This document shows positions 6,363 through 14,203 of a stretch of DNA of 30,949 bases, in pieces. The translations under genes and the position numbers were made by a program. Source of the stretch: Albidovulum sp. (GTDB lineage Bacteria; Pseudomonadota; Alphaproteobacteria; Rhodobacterales; Rhodobacteraceae). The stretch is from NCBI GenBank assembly GCA_030837785.1, contig JAUQYA010000135.1, forward strand, positions 1 to 30,949, in the 5' to 3' direction. Every line of letters starts with the position of its first letter. Positions within the stretch are counted from its first letter, which is position 1. Below the pieces are notes generated by a model that was not told where the DNA came from, made no database searches, and saw only the letters and a program-made list of their open reading frames with translations.

Positions 6363-7766
6363 ATGGCGACGGAAACCGGGCGCACGGCGGGCTGGCGGGA
6401 GCTTCTGGGGGCGGGGAACCTGTCGGTGGTGATCCTCGTCTGCCTCGGCCCCTGGCTGCACGCGGCCGACGCGCTGATGATCACCACGATGATGCCCGCG
6501 ATCGTCGACGAGATCGGCGGCGAACGGCTGGTCGCCTGGAACTTCGCGCTCTACGAGGTGGGCTCCATCGTCGCCGGCGCGGCCGGCGGGCTGGTGGCGC
6601 TGCGCGCGGGGCTGAGGGGACCGATGACGGCCTCCGCGGTGGTCTTCGCGCTGGGCTGCGCGGTGGCGGTGGTGGCACCGGCGATGCCGGTGCTGCTGGC
6701 GGGGCGGGTGGCGCAGGGCGCGGGCGGCGGCGGGCTGATCGCGCTCTCCTATGTCGCGGTCGGGCGGCTTTTCCCGGGGCCGCTGATGCCGAGGGCGATG
6801 GCGGCGCTGTCGCTGACCTGGGGCGCCTCGGCCTTCATCGGGCCGCTCGCGGGCGGGTTCTTCGTGACCTGGGCCGACTGGCGGGCGGGCTTCGCCTTCT
6901 TCGGGATGCAGGCGGCGGCGCTGGCGCTGTGGATCTGGTTCGGCCTGCGGTCCGTGCCCGAGCCGGAGCGGCAGAGGGGCGCCCGGCTGCCGTGGCGGCG
7001 GCTCGGGCTTCTGGCCGTGGCGATCCTCGCCGTGGCCTTCGCCGGCATCGTGACCTCGGCCGGATGGATGGCCGCCTCGCTGGTGCTGGGCGTGGCGGCG
7101 CTGGCGCTTTTCGCGCGGATGGACGGCCGGGCGGGGGCGGACCGGCTCTGGCCGAGGGGTGCGCTCGATCCGCGCGGCGGCGCGGGGGCGGCGATCCTCA
7201 TGGTGCTGGCGCTGAACGTCGCGACGATGGGGGTGGCGACCTACGGGCCGATCCTGCTGGAGCGCATCCACGCCACGCCGCCGCTGGTCTCCGGCTATCT
7301 GGTGGCGCTGGTGTCGATCGCCTGGACGGTCTCGGCCGTCGTCGCCGCCGGCGCGGCTGAACGGCACGACCCGAAGATCATCGCTACGGGGATCGTCGTG
7401 GTCGCCGCCTCGGTGGCGCTCTCGATCCATGCGGTGCCGCAGGGGCCGCTCTGGCTCGTCGGCCTTGCCATGCTGTTGGAGGGGGCGGGCTACGGCATGG
7501 CCTGGACCTTCATCCTGCGCCGGGGCGGGCGGCTGGTGTTGGCAGAGGACGGCGAACGCTTCGCCGCCGCGCTGCCGACCGTGGGGCGGCTCGGCTACGC
7601 GCTCGGTGCCTCCTTCGTCGGCATCCTCGCCAACCGCGCGGGGTTTGCCGAGGCGGCGGGGCCGGCGGAGATGCAGCAGGTGGCGCGGGTGATCTTCGCG
7701 GGCAGCCTGCCGGTGGCGCTGATCGGCTGCCTGGCGATGGCGCGGTTCGTTACCGCCCGCGCCTGA
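6363..7766 (+). CDS. MFS transporter, DHA2/EmrB-like multidrug exporter
   Basis: A 467-residue inner-membrane protein with hydrophobic segments throughout, apparently 12-14 helices. The first helix carries ADALMITTMMPAIVDEIG, typical of DHA2-type exporters. An antiporter motif C-like segment, GASAFIGPLAGG, lies near residues 158-169 and is followed by DWRAGF, as in EmrB relatives. It probably exports a small molecule by proton antiport; the substrate cannot be predicted. The ATG follows GGGGAGGG by four bases. It begins 51 bases after metR, so read-through is possible, but no functional link is evident. A truncated glycerophosphodiesterase gene follows 53 bases later. Confidence 0.85.
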   Translation: MATETGRTAGWRELLGAGNLSVVILVCLGPWLHAADALMITTMMPAIVDEIGGERLVAWNFALYEVGSIVAGAAGGLVALRAGLRGPMTASAVVFALGCAVAVVAPAMPVLLAGRVAQGAGGGGLIALSYVAVGRLFPGPLMPRAMAALSLTWGASAFIGPLAGGFFVTWADWRAGFAFFGMQAAALALWIWFGLRSVPEPERQRGARLPWRRLGLLAVAILAVAFAGIVTSAGWMAASLVLGVAALALFARMDGRAGADRLWPRGALDPRGGAGAAILMVLALNVATMGVATYGPILLERIHATPPLVSGYLVALVSIAWTVSAVVAAGAAERHDPKIIATGIVVVAASVALSIHAVPQGPLWLVGLAMLLEGAGYGMAWTFILRRGGRLVLAEDGERFAAALPTVGRLGYALGASFVGILANRAGFAEAAGPAEMQQVARVIFAGSLPVALIGCLAMARFVTARA

Positions 7767-7819
7767 CCGCCCGCCCGCCGCGGCGCCGGGGTTTCATCGG
7801 CGAGGGGAGGACCACAACC

Positions 7820-8146
7820 GTGACCGCGACCCATCCGTTCCTTGACCATCCGCTGCTGGGCCTGCCGGCGCCGCGGCCGGGCTTCCGCGCGGTGCAGGTG
7901 CCGCCCCGCCACAACGGCATCCCGGTGGTGACGCGCGGCTTTGTCCGGGCCGCCCATGCCAGGGGCGTGCAGGTCCATGTCTGGACCGTGGACGAGGCCG
8001 CGGAGATGGAGCGGCTTCTCGACCTCGGCGCCGACGGGATCATGAGCGACCGGCCGACGCTTCTGGCGGAGGTGCTGGGCAGGCGCGGCGGTGCGCGGCG
8101 GGAGGGGGCGGTTCCCCCTTCACATCCGGGGCCGCCCCGCGTATGA
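7820..8146 (+). CDS. C-terminal fragment of a glycerophosphodiester phosphodiesterase (probable remnant)
   Basis: This 108-residue ORF corresponds only to the last part of a GDPD TIM barrel. FRAVQVPPRHNGIPVV, the helix GFVRAAHARGVQVHVWTVDE and the closing block LLDLGADGIMSDRP match the C-terminal strands, where the hydrophobic VW(T/V) segment and SDRP are hallmarks. The N-terminal HRG...PENT block and the metal-binding E-x-D residues, about 200 residues, are absent, and only 53 bases separate it from the MFS gene. The GTG start has GGGGAGG nine bases upstream, so it may still be translated, but it cannot be catalytic alone. The Arg/Gly/Pro tail looks unselected. The simplest reading is an internal deletion that removed the 5' two thirds. 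Confidence 0.7.
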   Translation: MTATHPFLDHPLLGLPAPRPGFRAVQVPPRHNGIPVVTRGFVRAAHARGVQVHVWTVDEAAEMERLLDLGADGIMSDRPTLLAEVLGRRGGARREGAVPPSHPGPPRV

Positions 8147-8176
8147 CCGCCGCCTGATCCCCCGGAGACGCGAGCG

Positions 8177-8971
8177 ATGATGCAGGGCAGCGCCAACCTC
8201 AACCTGATGATCAAGGCCGCGCGCAAGGCCGGCCGCAGCCTCGTCAAGGATTTCCGCGAGGTCGAGAACCTCCAGGTCTCGGTCAAGGGGGCGGGCGATT
8301 TCGTCAGCCGCGCCGACATCGCCGCCGAGAGGATCATCCGCGACGAGCTGATGGCGGCGCGGCCGACCTACGGCTGGCTCGGCGAGGAGACCGGCGAGGC
8401 GGCGGGCGCCGACCCGACCCGGCGCTGGATCGTCGATCCGCTGGACGGAACGACGAACTTCCTCCACGGCCTGCCGCACTGGGCGGTGTCGATCGCGCTC
8501 GAGCACAAGGGCGAGGTGGTCGCGGGCGTGGTCTTCGACCCGGCGAAGGACGAGATCTTCTGGGCCGAGAAGGGCCAGGGCGCCTGGCGCAACGAGGCCC
8601 GCATCCGCGTCTCGGGGCGGCGCAGCCTGGCCGAGGCGGTCTTCGCCACCGGCGTGCCCTTCGGCGCGAAGAAGACGCTGCCCGCGACGATCCGCGACCT
8701 CGCCCGGCTGATGCCGGCCTCGGCCGGGCTGCGCCGCTGGGGCTCGGCCGCGCTCGATCTCGCCTATGTCGCGGCGGGGCGCTTCGACGGCTACTGGGAA
8801 CGCGAGATCAACGCCTGGGACATGGCCGCCGGCCTCGTCATCGTGCGCGAGGCGGGCGGCTTCGCCGAGGCGGTGCGCGAGGGGCGCGGGATTTTCGAGA
8901 GCGGCTCGGTCATCGCCGCGAACGCCGACCTGTTCGCGCCCTTTGCCGCGATGCTGCGCGCGCCGGAGTAG
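8177..8971 (+). CDS. suhB: Inositol monophosphatase family protein (SuhB/IMPase)
   Basis: A 264-residue Mg-dependent phosphatase of the IMPase fold, which dephosphorylates myo-inositol 1-phosphate or related sugar phosphates in the cytoplasm. The three metal-site motifs are intact: GEE at 69-71, DPLDGTTNF with Asp87 and Asp90, and INAWDMAAG with Asp215. GAGDFVSRADIAAE near residue 40 is the substrate-side loop. GGAGACG precedes the ATG pair at 8177/8180 and either may start translation. It follows the GDPD fragment by 30 bases in the same direction; GDPD and IMPase would both act on phosphoester products, but that link is speculative. A hairpin repeat just past the stop may end transcription. 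Confidence 0.92.
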   Translation: MMQGSANLNLMIKAARKAGRSLVKDFREVENLQVSVKGAGDFVSRADIAAERIIRDELMAARPTYGWLGEETGEAAGADPTRRWIVDPLDGTTNFLHGLPHWAVSIALEHKGEVVAGVVFDPAKDEIFWAEKGQGAWRNEARIRVSGRRSLAEAVFATGVPFGAKKTLPATIRDLARLMPASAGLRRWGSAALDLAYVAAGRFDGYWEREINAWDMAAGLVIVREAGGFAEAVREGRGIFESGSVIAANADLFAPFAAMLRAPE

Positions 8972-8979
8972 GGCGCGCG

Positions 8980-9034
8980 CCGGGGGCTGTCTGCCCCCGG
9001 ACCCCTGAGGATATTTCCCGAACGGAAGATGCTC
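8980..9034 (+). repeat. Rhodobacterales-type intergenic hairpin repeat, copy 1
   Basis: CCGGGGGC (8980-8987) and GCCCCCGG (8993-9000) form a perfect 8-bp hairpin with a five-base loop. It is followed by ACCCC, GAGGATATTT and a purine-rich tail (GAACGGAAGATG). G-rich hairpins with this GGATATTT...GAAGA tail recur between genes in Rhodobacteraceae. A second copy in the opposite orientation lies at 22312-22387. The position between converging suhB and the GFA pseudogene suits a transcription-ending role, although there is no long T run. Confidence 0.75.
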
Positions 9035-9415
9035 AGTTGCGGTCCGACGGATGGTTCACCCCATCGGTCCAGGGCACCGGGTCGAGGTCGCGCGGGTTGA
9101 CGCCCTCGAGGCAGGCGGCGTTCACGCCGTATTCGTCTGGATTCGAGCGGCGGCGGTGGTGGGTGTAGATGCCGCAGGTCCTACAGAACCGGTGCTGCGC
9201 CGTGCGGGTGCCCCAGGTAGAGAGCGTGAGGTTCTTGGCGCCTTTCACGATTCGAACGTCATCGGGGGGGCGGTGAGGGTAATCGTGCCGCGCCTTCTGC
9301 AAAACGAACAATCACAGCGCCGGGCGGCGGCGAAGCCGTCCTTCAGTGTGACCGCGAGTTCGACCGCGCCGCAGTGACAGGTGGCGCGGTGCGGCCTCCG
9401 TAGGTCGGGCAGCAT
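9033..9415 (-). pseudogene. GFA-family (CENP-V/GFA fold) zinc protein, frameshifted
   Basis: Both halves of a ~127-residue GFA protein are present in different frames. The 5' half (start 9415) reads TCHCGAVELAVTLKDGF and RRCDCSFCRRRGTITLTAP. The 3' half reads DDVRIVKGAKNLTLSTWG, HRFCRTCGIYTHH and ends NHPSDRN. The frames meet in a run of seven C on the coding strand (G9264-9270): eight C would give TAPPDDVRIVKG and restore one full reading frame, so one base is missing. All zinc-binding cysteine clusters (CHC, CSFC, FCRTC) survive. The start lies one base after the rhomboid stop, so it was the last gene of the putA-rhomboid cluster. Family members include S-(hydroxymethyl)glutathione-related proteins, but most are uncharacterised. 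A sequencing error or slippage in the C run remains possible. Confidence 0.82.
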
Positions 9416-9416
9416 C

Positions 9417-10157
9417 TCAGCGCCGGCGGCGGACGGTCGGGACGCGGGAGGCGGTGTAGTCGACCTCGGGATGCGGCGGCCTGCCGTGGGTGCGGTCCCA
9501 GAAGGCCGGGCCGCCGCGGCGGAGCCAGAGCGGCAGGGCGAGGGCGAGCCCGGCGAGGAAGCCGCCGGCATGGGCCCAGTAGGCGACGCCGCCGCCCTCG
9601 ATGGAGGTGCCGACGCCGCCGAAGATCTGCAGCGCGAACCAGAACCCCAGCATGATCCAGGCGGGGAGCGTGAAGACGCGGATGAAGATGACGATGATGA
9701 CGGCGACATCGACGCGCGCCTTCGGGAACATCAGGAGATAGCCCCCCATCACCCCGGCGATGGCGCCCGAGGCGCCCACCGTCGGGACATGGGAGACCGG
9801 CGCGGCGACGATATGGACAAGTGCCGCGGCGATGCCGGAGGCGAGGTAGAAGAGGAGGAATCCGAGGTGCCCCATCTGGTCTTCGAGATTGTCGCCGAAG
9901 ATCCAGAGGAAGAGCATGTTGCCGAGGATGTGCAGGATGCCGGCGTGCAGGAACATCGAGGTGAAGATACCGGTGTAGTCGCCGTCCCTGGTCACCGCGA
10001 CGGGGTAGAGCGCGCGGTCGCCCCAGAAGCCCGTCAGCGCGCGCTCGTCGGCCATGTAGGGAAGCTGGAGCGCGAAGACGAGGACATTGAGCGCGATCAG
10101 CGCGTAGATCACGAAAGGTCGGGAGAGCGACGGGTTGTGGTCGCGGATCGGGAACAT
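9417..10157 (-). CDS. Rhomboid family intramembrane serine protease
   Basis: A 246-residue integral membrane protein that should cleave transmembrane helices within the bilayer. About six helices are visible. HILGNMLFLWIFGDN (75-90) carries the conserved Asn80, GASGAIAGVMGGY holds the catalytic Ser130, and AYWAHAGGFLAGL supplies the catalytic His196, so the dyad is intact. The start MFPIRDHN at 10157 follows common rhomboid N termini in this group; an upstream in-frame extension to 10274 would overlap putA and looks unrelated. The start codon sits inside a 15-bp inverted repeat and no strong ribosome-binding site is visible, suggesting poor or conditional translation. It lies 31 bases after putA and one base before the GFA pseudogene. 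Confidence 0.92.
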   Translation of the reverse strand: MFPIRDHNPSLSRPFVIYALIALNVLVFALQLPYMADERALTGFWGDRALYPVAVTRDGDYTGIFTSMFLHAGILHILGNMLFLWIFGDNLEDQMGHLGFLLFYLASGIAAALVHIVAAPVSHVPTVGASGAIAGVMGGYLLMFPKARVDVAVIIVIFIRVFTLPAWIMLGFWFALQIFGGVGTSIEGGGVAYWAHAGGFLAGLALALPLWLRRGGPAFWDRTHGRPPHPEVDYTASRVPTVRRRR

Positions 10158-10181
10158 GGGGGCACGGTTCCCGATCCGCGA
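10141..10181 (-). promoter_or_regulatory. Long hairpin spanning the putA-rhomboid gap and the rhomboid start codon
   Basis: TCGCGGATCGGGAAC (10141-10155) and its exact reverse complement at 10167-10181 are separated by 11 bases. In the minus-strand mRNA this gives a 15-bp stem with the rhomboid AUG at the loop edge and codons 2-6 in the 3' arm. There is no T run, so it is not a standard terminator. It could hide the start from ribosomes or protect the 3' end of the putA message. Confidence 0.75.
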
Positions 10182-10188
10182 TGCGCCG

Positions 10189-13100
10189 TCAAGCGGAACC
10201 CGCTTCGGCCAGCAGGGCGGCGTTGCCGCCCGAGGCGGTGGTGTCGACGCAGACGTGGCGTTCGTGCGCGGCATGGGCGCGGTCGGGCATCGCCGTGATC
10301 ACCGGCAGGATCGGCCCGTCGCGGCGCGAGAGCGCGAGCGCGAAGGCCCGCGCGGTGGCCTCATCGCCCCACCACAGGACGCCCGAGAAGCCTGCGAGCG
10401 TGACGAGCGCCTGCGGATCGAGACGGCCGGGCAGTGCCACCGCGCGGCCGCCGAGCGCCTCGACCGCCTGCCGCTGCGCCTCGGCCGCCGTCCGGCCGGG
10501 GCCGAGGCAGAGGAGGGCGGCGCGGGGGTGGAGCGTCAGCCGGTTCGATTCGCCGGTGGGGCCGGGCAGGTCGCGCGTCTCTGCCGCCGTCCGCGCAGGC
10601 ACCGCGTCGAGCGCGGCCTGCACCCTTGCCGGATCGGCCGCGCCTTCGGCAGCGCCGGCGGAGGCGCCGGGCAGGGGCGCGGTGAAGCGGGGCAGGTAGT
10701 CCGGCCCGCCGGCCTTGGGGCCGGTGCCCGACAGCCCCTCGCCGCCGAAGGGCTGGGAGCCGACGACCGCGCCGATCTGGTTGCGGTTGACGTAGATGTT
10801 GCCGGCGTGGAGCGCCTGGGTGACTTCCTGCACGCGGTTGTCGATCCTCGTGTGAAGCCCGAAGGTCAGGCCATATCCGGTTGAGTTGATGTCCGAAATG
10901 ACCTTCGGAAGGTCGTCGGACTCGAACGTGGCGAGATGGAGGACGGGGCCGAAGATCTCGCGTTCCAGGTCGGTGATCCCCGTCACCCGGATCACCGAGG
11001 GGGCGATGAAATGGCCGGTCTTCGGGACCGAAAGCTGGCGCAGCAGCCGCCCCTCCTTCCGGGCCTTCTCGACATGGGCGCGGATGCCCGCCTCGGCCTC
11101 GGCGTCGATCACCGGGCCGATGTCGGTGGCAAGCCGCCAGGGATCGCCGAGCGACAGTTCCTCCATCGCGCCGAACAGCATGTCGGTGAAATGGGGGGCG
11201 ATGTCCTCCTGCACGTAGAGGCAGCGGAGCGCCGAGCAGCGCTGGCCGGCCGACTGGAAGGCGGAGGCGACGATGTCGCGCACCGCCTGTTCGGGGAGCG
11301 CGGTGGAATCGACGATCATCGCGTTCAGCCCGCCGGTCTCGGCGATGAAGGGCGCGCCGGGGGCGAGGTTTTCGGCCATCGCCCGGCGGATGATCTGCGC
11401 GGTCTCGGTCGAGCCGGTGAAGCAGACGCCACCGACACGCGGGTCGGAGGTGAGACGCGCCCCGACCGTGGCGCCGTCGCCGGGCAGAAGCTGGAGCGCG
11501 TTCTGCGGCACCCCCGCCTTGTGGAGGAGCCGCACCGCGTGGGCGGCGATCAGCGGCGTCTGTTCGGCGGGTTTCGCCAGCACCGCGTTGCCGGCGGCCA
11601 GCGCCGCGGCGATCTGGCCGGTGAAGATGGCGAGCGGGAAGTTCCAGGGGCTGATGCAGGCGAAAAGCCCAAGCGCCGGGCGGTCGAGACCGGCCGATTG
11701 CGCCGTGTAGTAGCGCAGGAAGTCCACCGCCTCGCGCAGTTCGGAGACCGCGTCGGGCAGGGTCTTGCCGGCCTCGCGGGCGAGAAGCGCGAAGATCGGT
11801 CCGAAGTCTTCCTCGTAGAGGTCGGCCGCCCGGTTGAGGATCGCGGCGCGCTCCGCCTGTGGCGCGTCCCAGGGCCGGGCGCCGGCGAGGGCCGCCTCGA
11901 CGTCGCCGCCGGTGGCTTCGGTCACCTTGCCCGCGGGCGCGCCGGTGGCGGGGTTCAGGACCGGCCGGGCCTTGCCGGAGGCGCCTTCGGCCGCAAGGAT
12001 CGGCGCGGCGGAGAAGGCTTCCGTCGCATGGGCGGCGCGGGCGGCCTCGATCCGGGCGAGCGTCGGCGCGTCGGTCAGGTCGAAGCCCCTGGAGTTGATG
12101 CGTTCGGGGGCAAAGAGGTCGGGGCCCCTGGCGATGCGGGCGTTGGCGAGGGCGGGCAGCATCGCCTCCACCGCGTGAAGCGGGCAGGCCGCGACCGTCT
12201 CGGGGGCCACGTCCTCGTTGACGATCTGGTTGACGAAGGAGGAGTTGGCGCCGTTCTCCAGGAGCCGGCGGACGAGATAGGCGAGCAGGTCGCGGTGGGC
12301 ACCCACCGGCGCGTAGATGCGGCAGCGGGTCTTCTCGCGCTTCAGCACGATGTCGTGGAGCCTCTCGCCCATGCCGTGCAGGCGCTGGAACTCGAAGCTC
12401 TTGCCCTTGCCCATGTCGAGCACCGCGGCGACGGTATGGGCGTTGTGGGTGGCGAACTGCGGATAGATCCGGTCGGTCATCGACAGGAGCTTCCTGGCGT
12501 TGGCGATGTAGCTGACGTCGGTCGCCTCCTTGCGGGTGAAGACCGGGAAGTCCTCGAGCCCCATGACCTGCGCGCGCTTGATCTCGGCGTCCCAGTAGGC
12601 GCCCTTGACGAGCCGGACCATGATCCTGCGGTCGAGCCGCCGGCCCAGTCCGTAGAGCCAGTCGATCACCGCCCCGGCGCGGCGGCCGTAGGCCTGCACG
12701 ACGACGCCGAACCCGTCCCAGCCCTTCAGCTCCGGATCGGCCAGCACCGCCTCGATCACCTTGAGCGAAAGCCCAAGCCGGTCAGCCTCTTCCGCGTCGA
12801 TGTTGAAGCCCATCCGGGCGCGGGCGGCGGCGCGGGCGAGATCGCGCACCACCGGCACCAGCTCGGCCATGACGCGGGCTTCCTGCGCCACCTCGTAACG
12901 GGGGTGGAGCGCGGAGAGCTTCACCGAGATGCCGGGGTTGGCGCGGATGTCGTCGCTGCGGGCGGCGGTAGCGATGGCGGCGATGGCCTTGGCATAGGCG
13001 TGGGCGTAGCGCTCGGCATCCTCGGCGGTCTTCGCGGCCTCGCCCAGCATGTCGTAGGAATAGGTGTAGCCCTGCGCCTCGGTCTTCGCGGCACGCTCCA

Positions 13101-13629
13101 TCGCGGCGTTGATCGTCTCGCCCAGCACGAACTGGCGGCCCATCTCCTTCATCGCCTGGCGGACGGCGCGGCGGATCACCGGCTCGCCCAGGCGTTTCAT
13201 CGCGCCCCTGAGGTGGCCGACGATGCCCGGCTCCTTCTCCTCCAGCACTTTGCCGGTCAGCATCAGGGCCCAGGTCGAGGCGTTGACGAGCGAGGACGCG
13301 GAGCGGCCGAGGTGGCGGCCCCAGTCGGAGGGTGCGATCTTGTCCTCGATCAGCGCATCCATCGTCTCGGCGTCGGGCACGCGCAGCAGCGCCTCGGCGA
13401 GGCACATCAGCGCGATGCCCTCCTCGGTCGACAGCCCGTATTCGGCGAGGAACACCTCCATCAGCCCCGGCCGCACGTCGGCGCGGATCTGGCGGACGAG
13501 GCTTGCGCCCTCGGCCACGATCCGGGCGCGGTCGGCCGGCGACAGGGCCGCTGCCCCGATCAGGCGGGCAAGAAGCGGGGCTTCGGGCTGCAACGTGCCG
13601 GTTTCGATCTCGTGCCAGTGGTCTTTCAT
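10189..13629 (-). CDS. putA: Bifunctional proline dehydrogenase / L-glutamate gamma-semialdehyde dehydrogenase (type B PutA)
   Basis: Oxidises proline to glutamate in two steps, passing electrons to FAD/quinone and NAD, probably at the inner membrane face. At 1146 residues it lacks the N-terminal ribbon-helix-helix DNA-binding domain of E. coli PutA but has a C-terminal extension, the type B layout described for Rhodobacter capsulatus PutA. The FAD-binding PRODH barrel (about 130-430) carries GYTYSYDMLGEAA, MVRLVKGAYWDAEIKRAQ and VGAHRDLLAYLVRRL. The ALDH domain (about 520-960) carries SPWNFPLAIFTGQIAAAL, GSTETAQ, ETGGLNAMIVD and the catalytic Cys798 in SAGQRCSALR. The C-terminal ~180 residues resemble the type B ALDH-superfamily tail. 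The ATG at 13629 follows CGGAGACG. It is divergent from a PutR-like regulator. Confidence 0.96.
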   Translation of the reverse strand: MKDHWHEIETGTLQPEAPLLARLIGAAALSPADRARIVAEGASLVRQIRADVRPGLMEVFLAEYGLSTEEGIALMCLAEALLRVPDAETMDALIEDKIAPSDWGRHLGRSASSLVNASTWALMLTGKVLEEKEPGIVGHLRGAMKRLGEPVIRRAVRQAMKEMGRQFVLGETINAAMERAAKTEAQGYTYSYDMLGEAAKTAEDAERYAHAYAKAIAAIATAARSDDIRANPGISVKLSALHPRYEVAQEARVMAELVPVVRDLARAAARARMGFNIDAEEADRLGLSLKVIEAVLADPELKGWDGFGVVVQAYGRRAGAVIDWLYGLGRRLDRRIMVRLVKGAYWDAEIKRAQVMGLEDFPVFTRKEATDVSYIANARKLLSMTDRIYPQFATHNAHTVAAVLDMGKGKSFEFQRLHGMGERLHDIVLKREKTRCRIYAPVGAHRDLLAYLVRRLLENGANSSFVNQIVNEDVAPETVAACPLHAVEAMLPALANARIARGPDLFAPERINSRGFDLTDAPTLARIEAARAAHATEAFSAAPILAAEGASGKARPVLNPATGAPAGKVTEATGGDVEAALAGARPWDAPQAERAAILNRAADLYEEDFGPIFALLAREAGKTLPDAVSELREAVDFLRYYTAQSAGLDRPALGLFACISPWNFPLAIFTGQIAAALAAGNAVLAKPAEQTPLIAAHAVRLLHKAGVPQNALQLLPGDGATVGARLTSDPRVGGVCFTGSTETAQIIRRAMAENLAPGAPFIAETGGLNAMIVDSTALPEQAVRDIVASAFQSAGQRCSALRCLYVQEDIAPHFTDMLFGAMEELSLGDPWRLATDIGPVIDAEAEAGIRAHVEKARKEGRLLRQLSVPKTGHFIAPSVIRVTGITDLEREIFGPVLHLATFESDDLPKVISDINSTGYGLTFGLHTRIDNRVQEVTQALHAGNIYVNRNQIGAVVGSQPFGGEGLSGTGPKAGGPDYLPRFTAPLPGASAGAAEGAADPARVQAALDAVPARTAAETRDLPGPTGESNRLTLHPRAALLCLGPGRTAAEAQRQAVEALGGRAVALPGRLDPQALVTLAGFSGVLWWGDEATARAFALALSRRDGPILPVITAMPDRAHAAHERHVCVDTTASGGNAALLAEAGSA

Positions 13630-13735
13630 GGGGCGTCTCCGAAAGGGTCGCGCCCATGATAGCGCTTGATCGCAAGTCATTCTGGCTGAAATGTGAAGAT
13701 CAGAAGACGGAATGACTATATTGGAGCGATTCGAC

Positions 13736-14200
13736 ATGCCGGACGACCTGCCGGGGCTTGACCGCTACGATGCCGCGATTCTCCGCGCCCTGTCCGAAGA
13801 CGGGCGGATGCCGGTCACGGAACTGGCCCGCCGGGTCGGGCTGACCAAGACGCCAGTGCAGGCGCGGGTGAAGCGGCTGGAGGATGCGGGCGTGATCGCG
13901 GGCTACCGCGCGGTGTTGAATCCGATCCGCATGGGGCTGGCGCATGTCGCCTTCGTCGAGGTGCGGCTTTCCGACACGCGGGAGGCGGCGCTGCAGGCCT
14001 TCAACCGGGCGGTCCGCGCGATGCCCGAGATCGAGGAATGCCACATGATGGCGGCGGGTTTCGACTATCTGCTCAAGGTCCGCACCGGCGACATCGCCGA
14101 CTATCGCCGGGTGCTGGGCGAACGCATTTCGGCCCTGCCGCATGTCGCCTCCACCTCGACCTATGTCGCGATGGAGGCGGTGAAGGAGGCCGGGCTCTGA
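13736..14200 (+). CDS. putR: Lrp/AsnC-family regulator, probable proline-responsive activator PutR
   Basis: A 154-residue Lrp-type protein. The N-terminal helix-turn-helix runs through LDRYDAAILRALSEDGRMP and ELARRVGLTKTPVQARVKRL; the C-terminal RAM effector domain includes AFVEVRL, EIEECHMMAAGFDYLLKVRT and the closing STSTYVAME. Lrp-type PutR proteins activate putA in response to proline in Rhodobacter and Agrobacterium. The divergent position opposite a putA that lacks its own DNA-binding domain fits exactly. GGAG nine bases before the ATG at 13736 supports this start, but an in-frame ATG at 13712 (162 residues) is possible. The control region for both genes is only about 80-105 bases. Confidence 0.88.
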   Translation: MPDDLPGLDRYDAAILRALSEDGRMPVTELARRVGLTKTPVQARVKRLEDAGVIAGYRAVLNPIRMGLAHVAFVEVRLSDTREAALQAFNRAVRAMPEIEECHMMAAGFDYLLKVRTGDIADYRRVLGERISALPHVASTSTYVAMEAVKEAGL

Positions 14201-14203
14201 GGC

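Noticed and set aside
5334..7430. A 698-codon open frame on the minus strand across metR and the MFS gene
   Set aside because: Arg/His/Pro-rich antisense shadow with no domain; metR and the MFS exporter explain the region.
8980..9034. Ordinary Rho-independent terminator of suhB
   Set aside because: The hairpin is strong but is followed by ACCCCTGAGG rather than a T run; the shared tail with 22312-22387 fits a repeat family better, though it may still slow polymerase.
10936..13659. A 907-codon open frame on the plus strand opposite putA
   Set aside because: Low-complexity Gly/Arg/Asp/Val translation with no family features; GC-rich genes leave long open antisense frames, and putA on the other strand is fully conserved.
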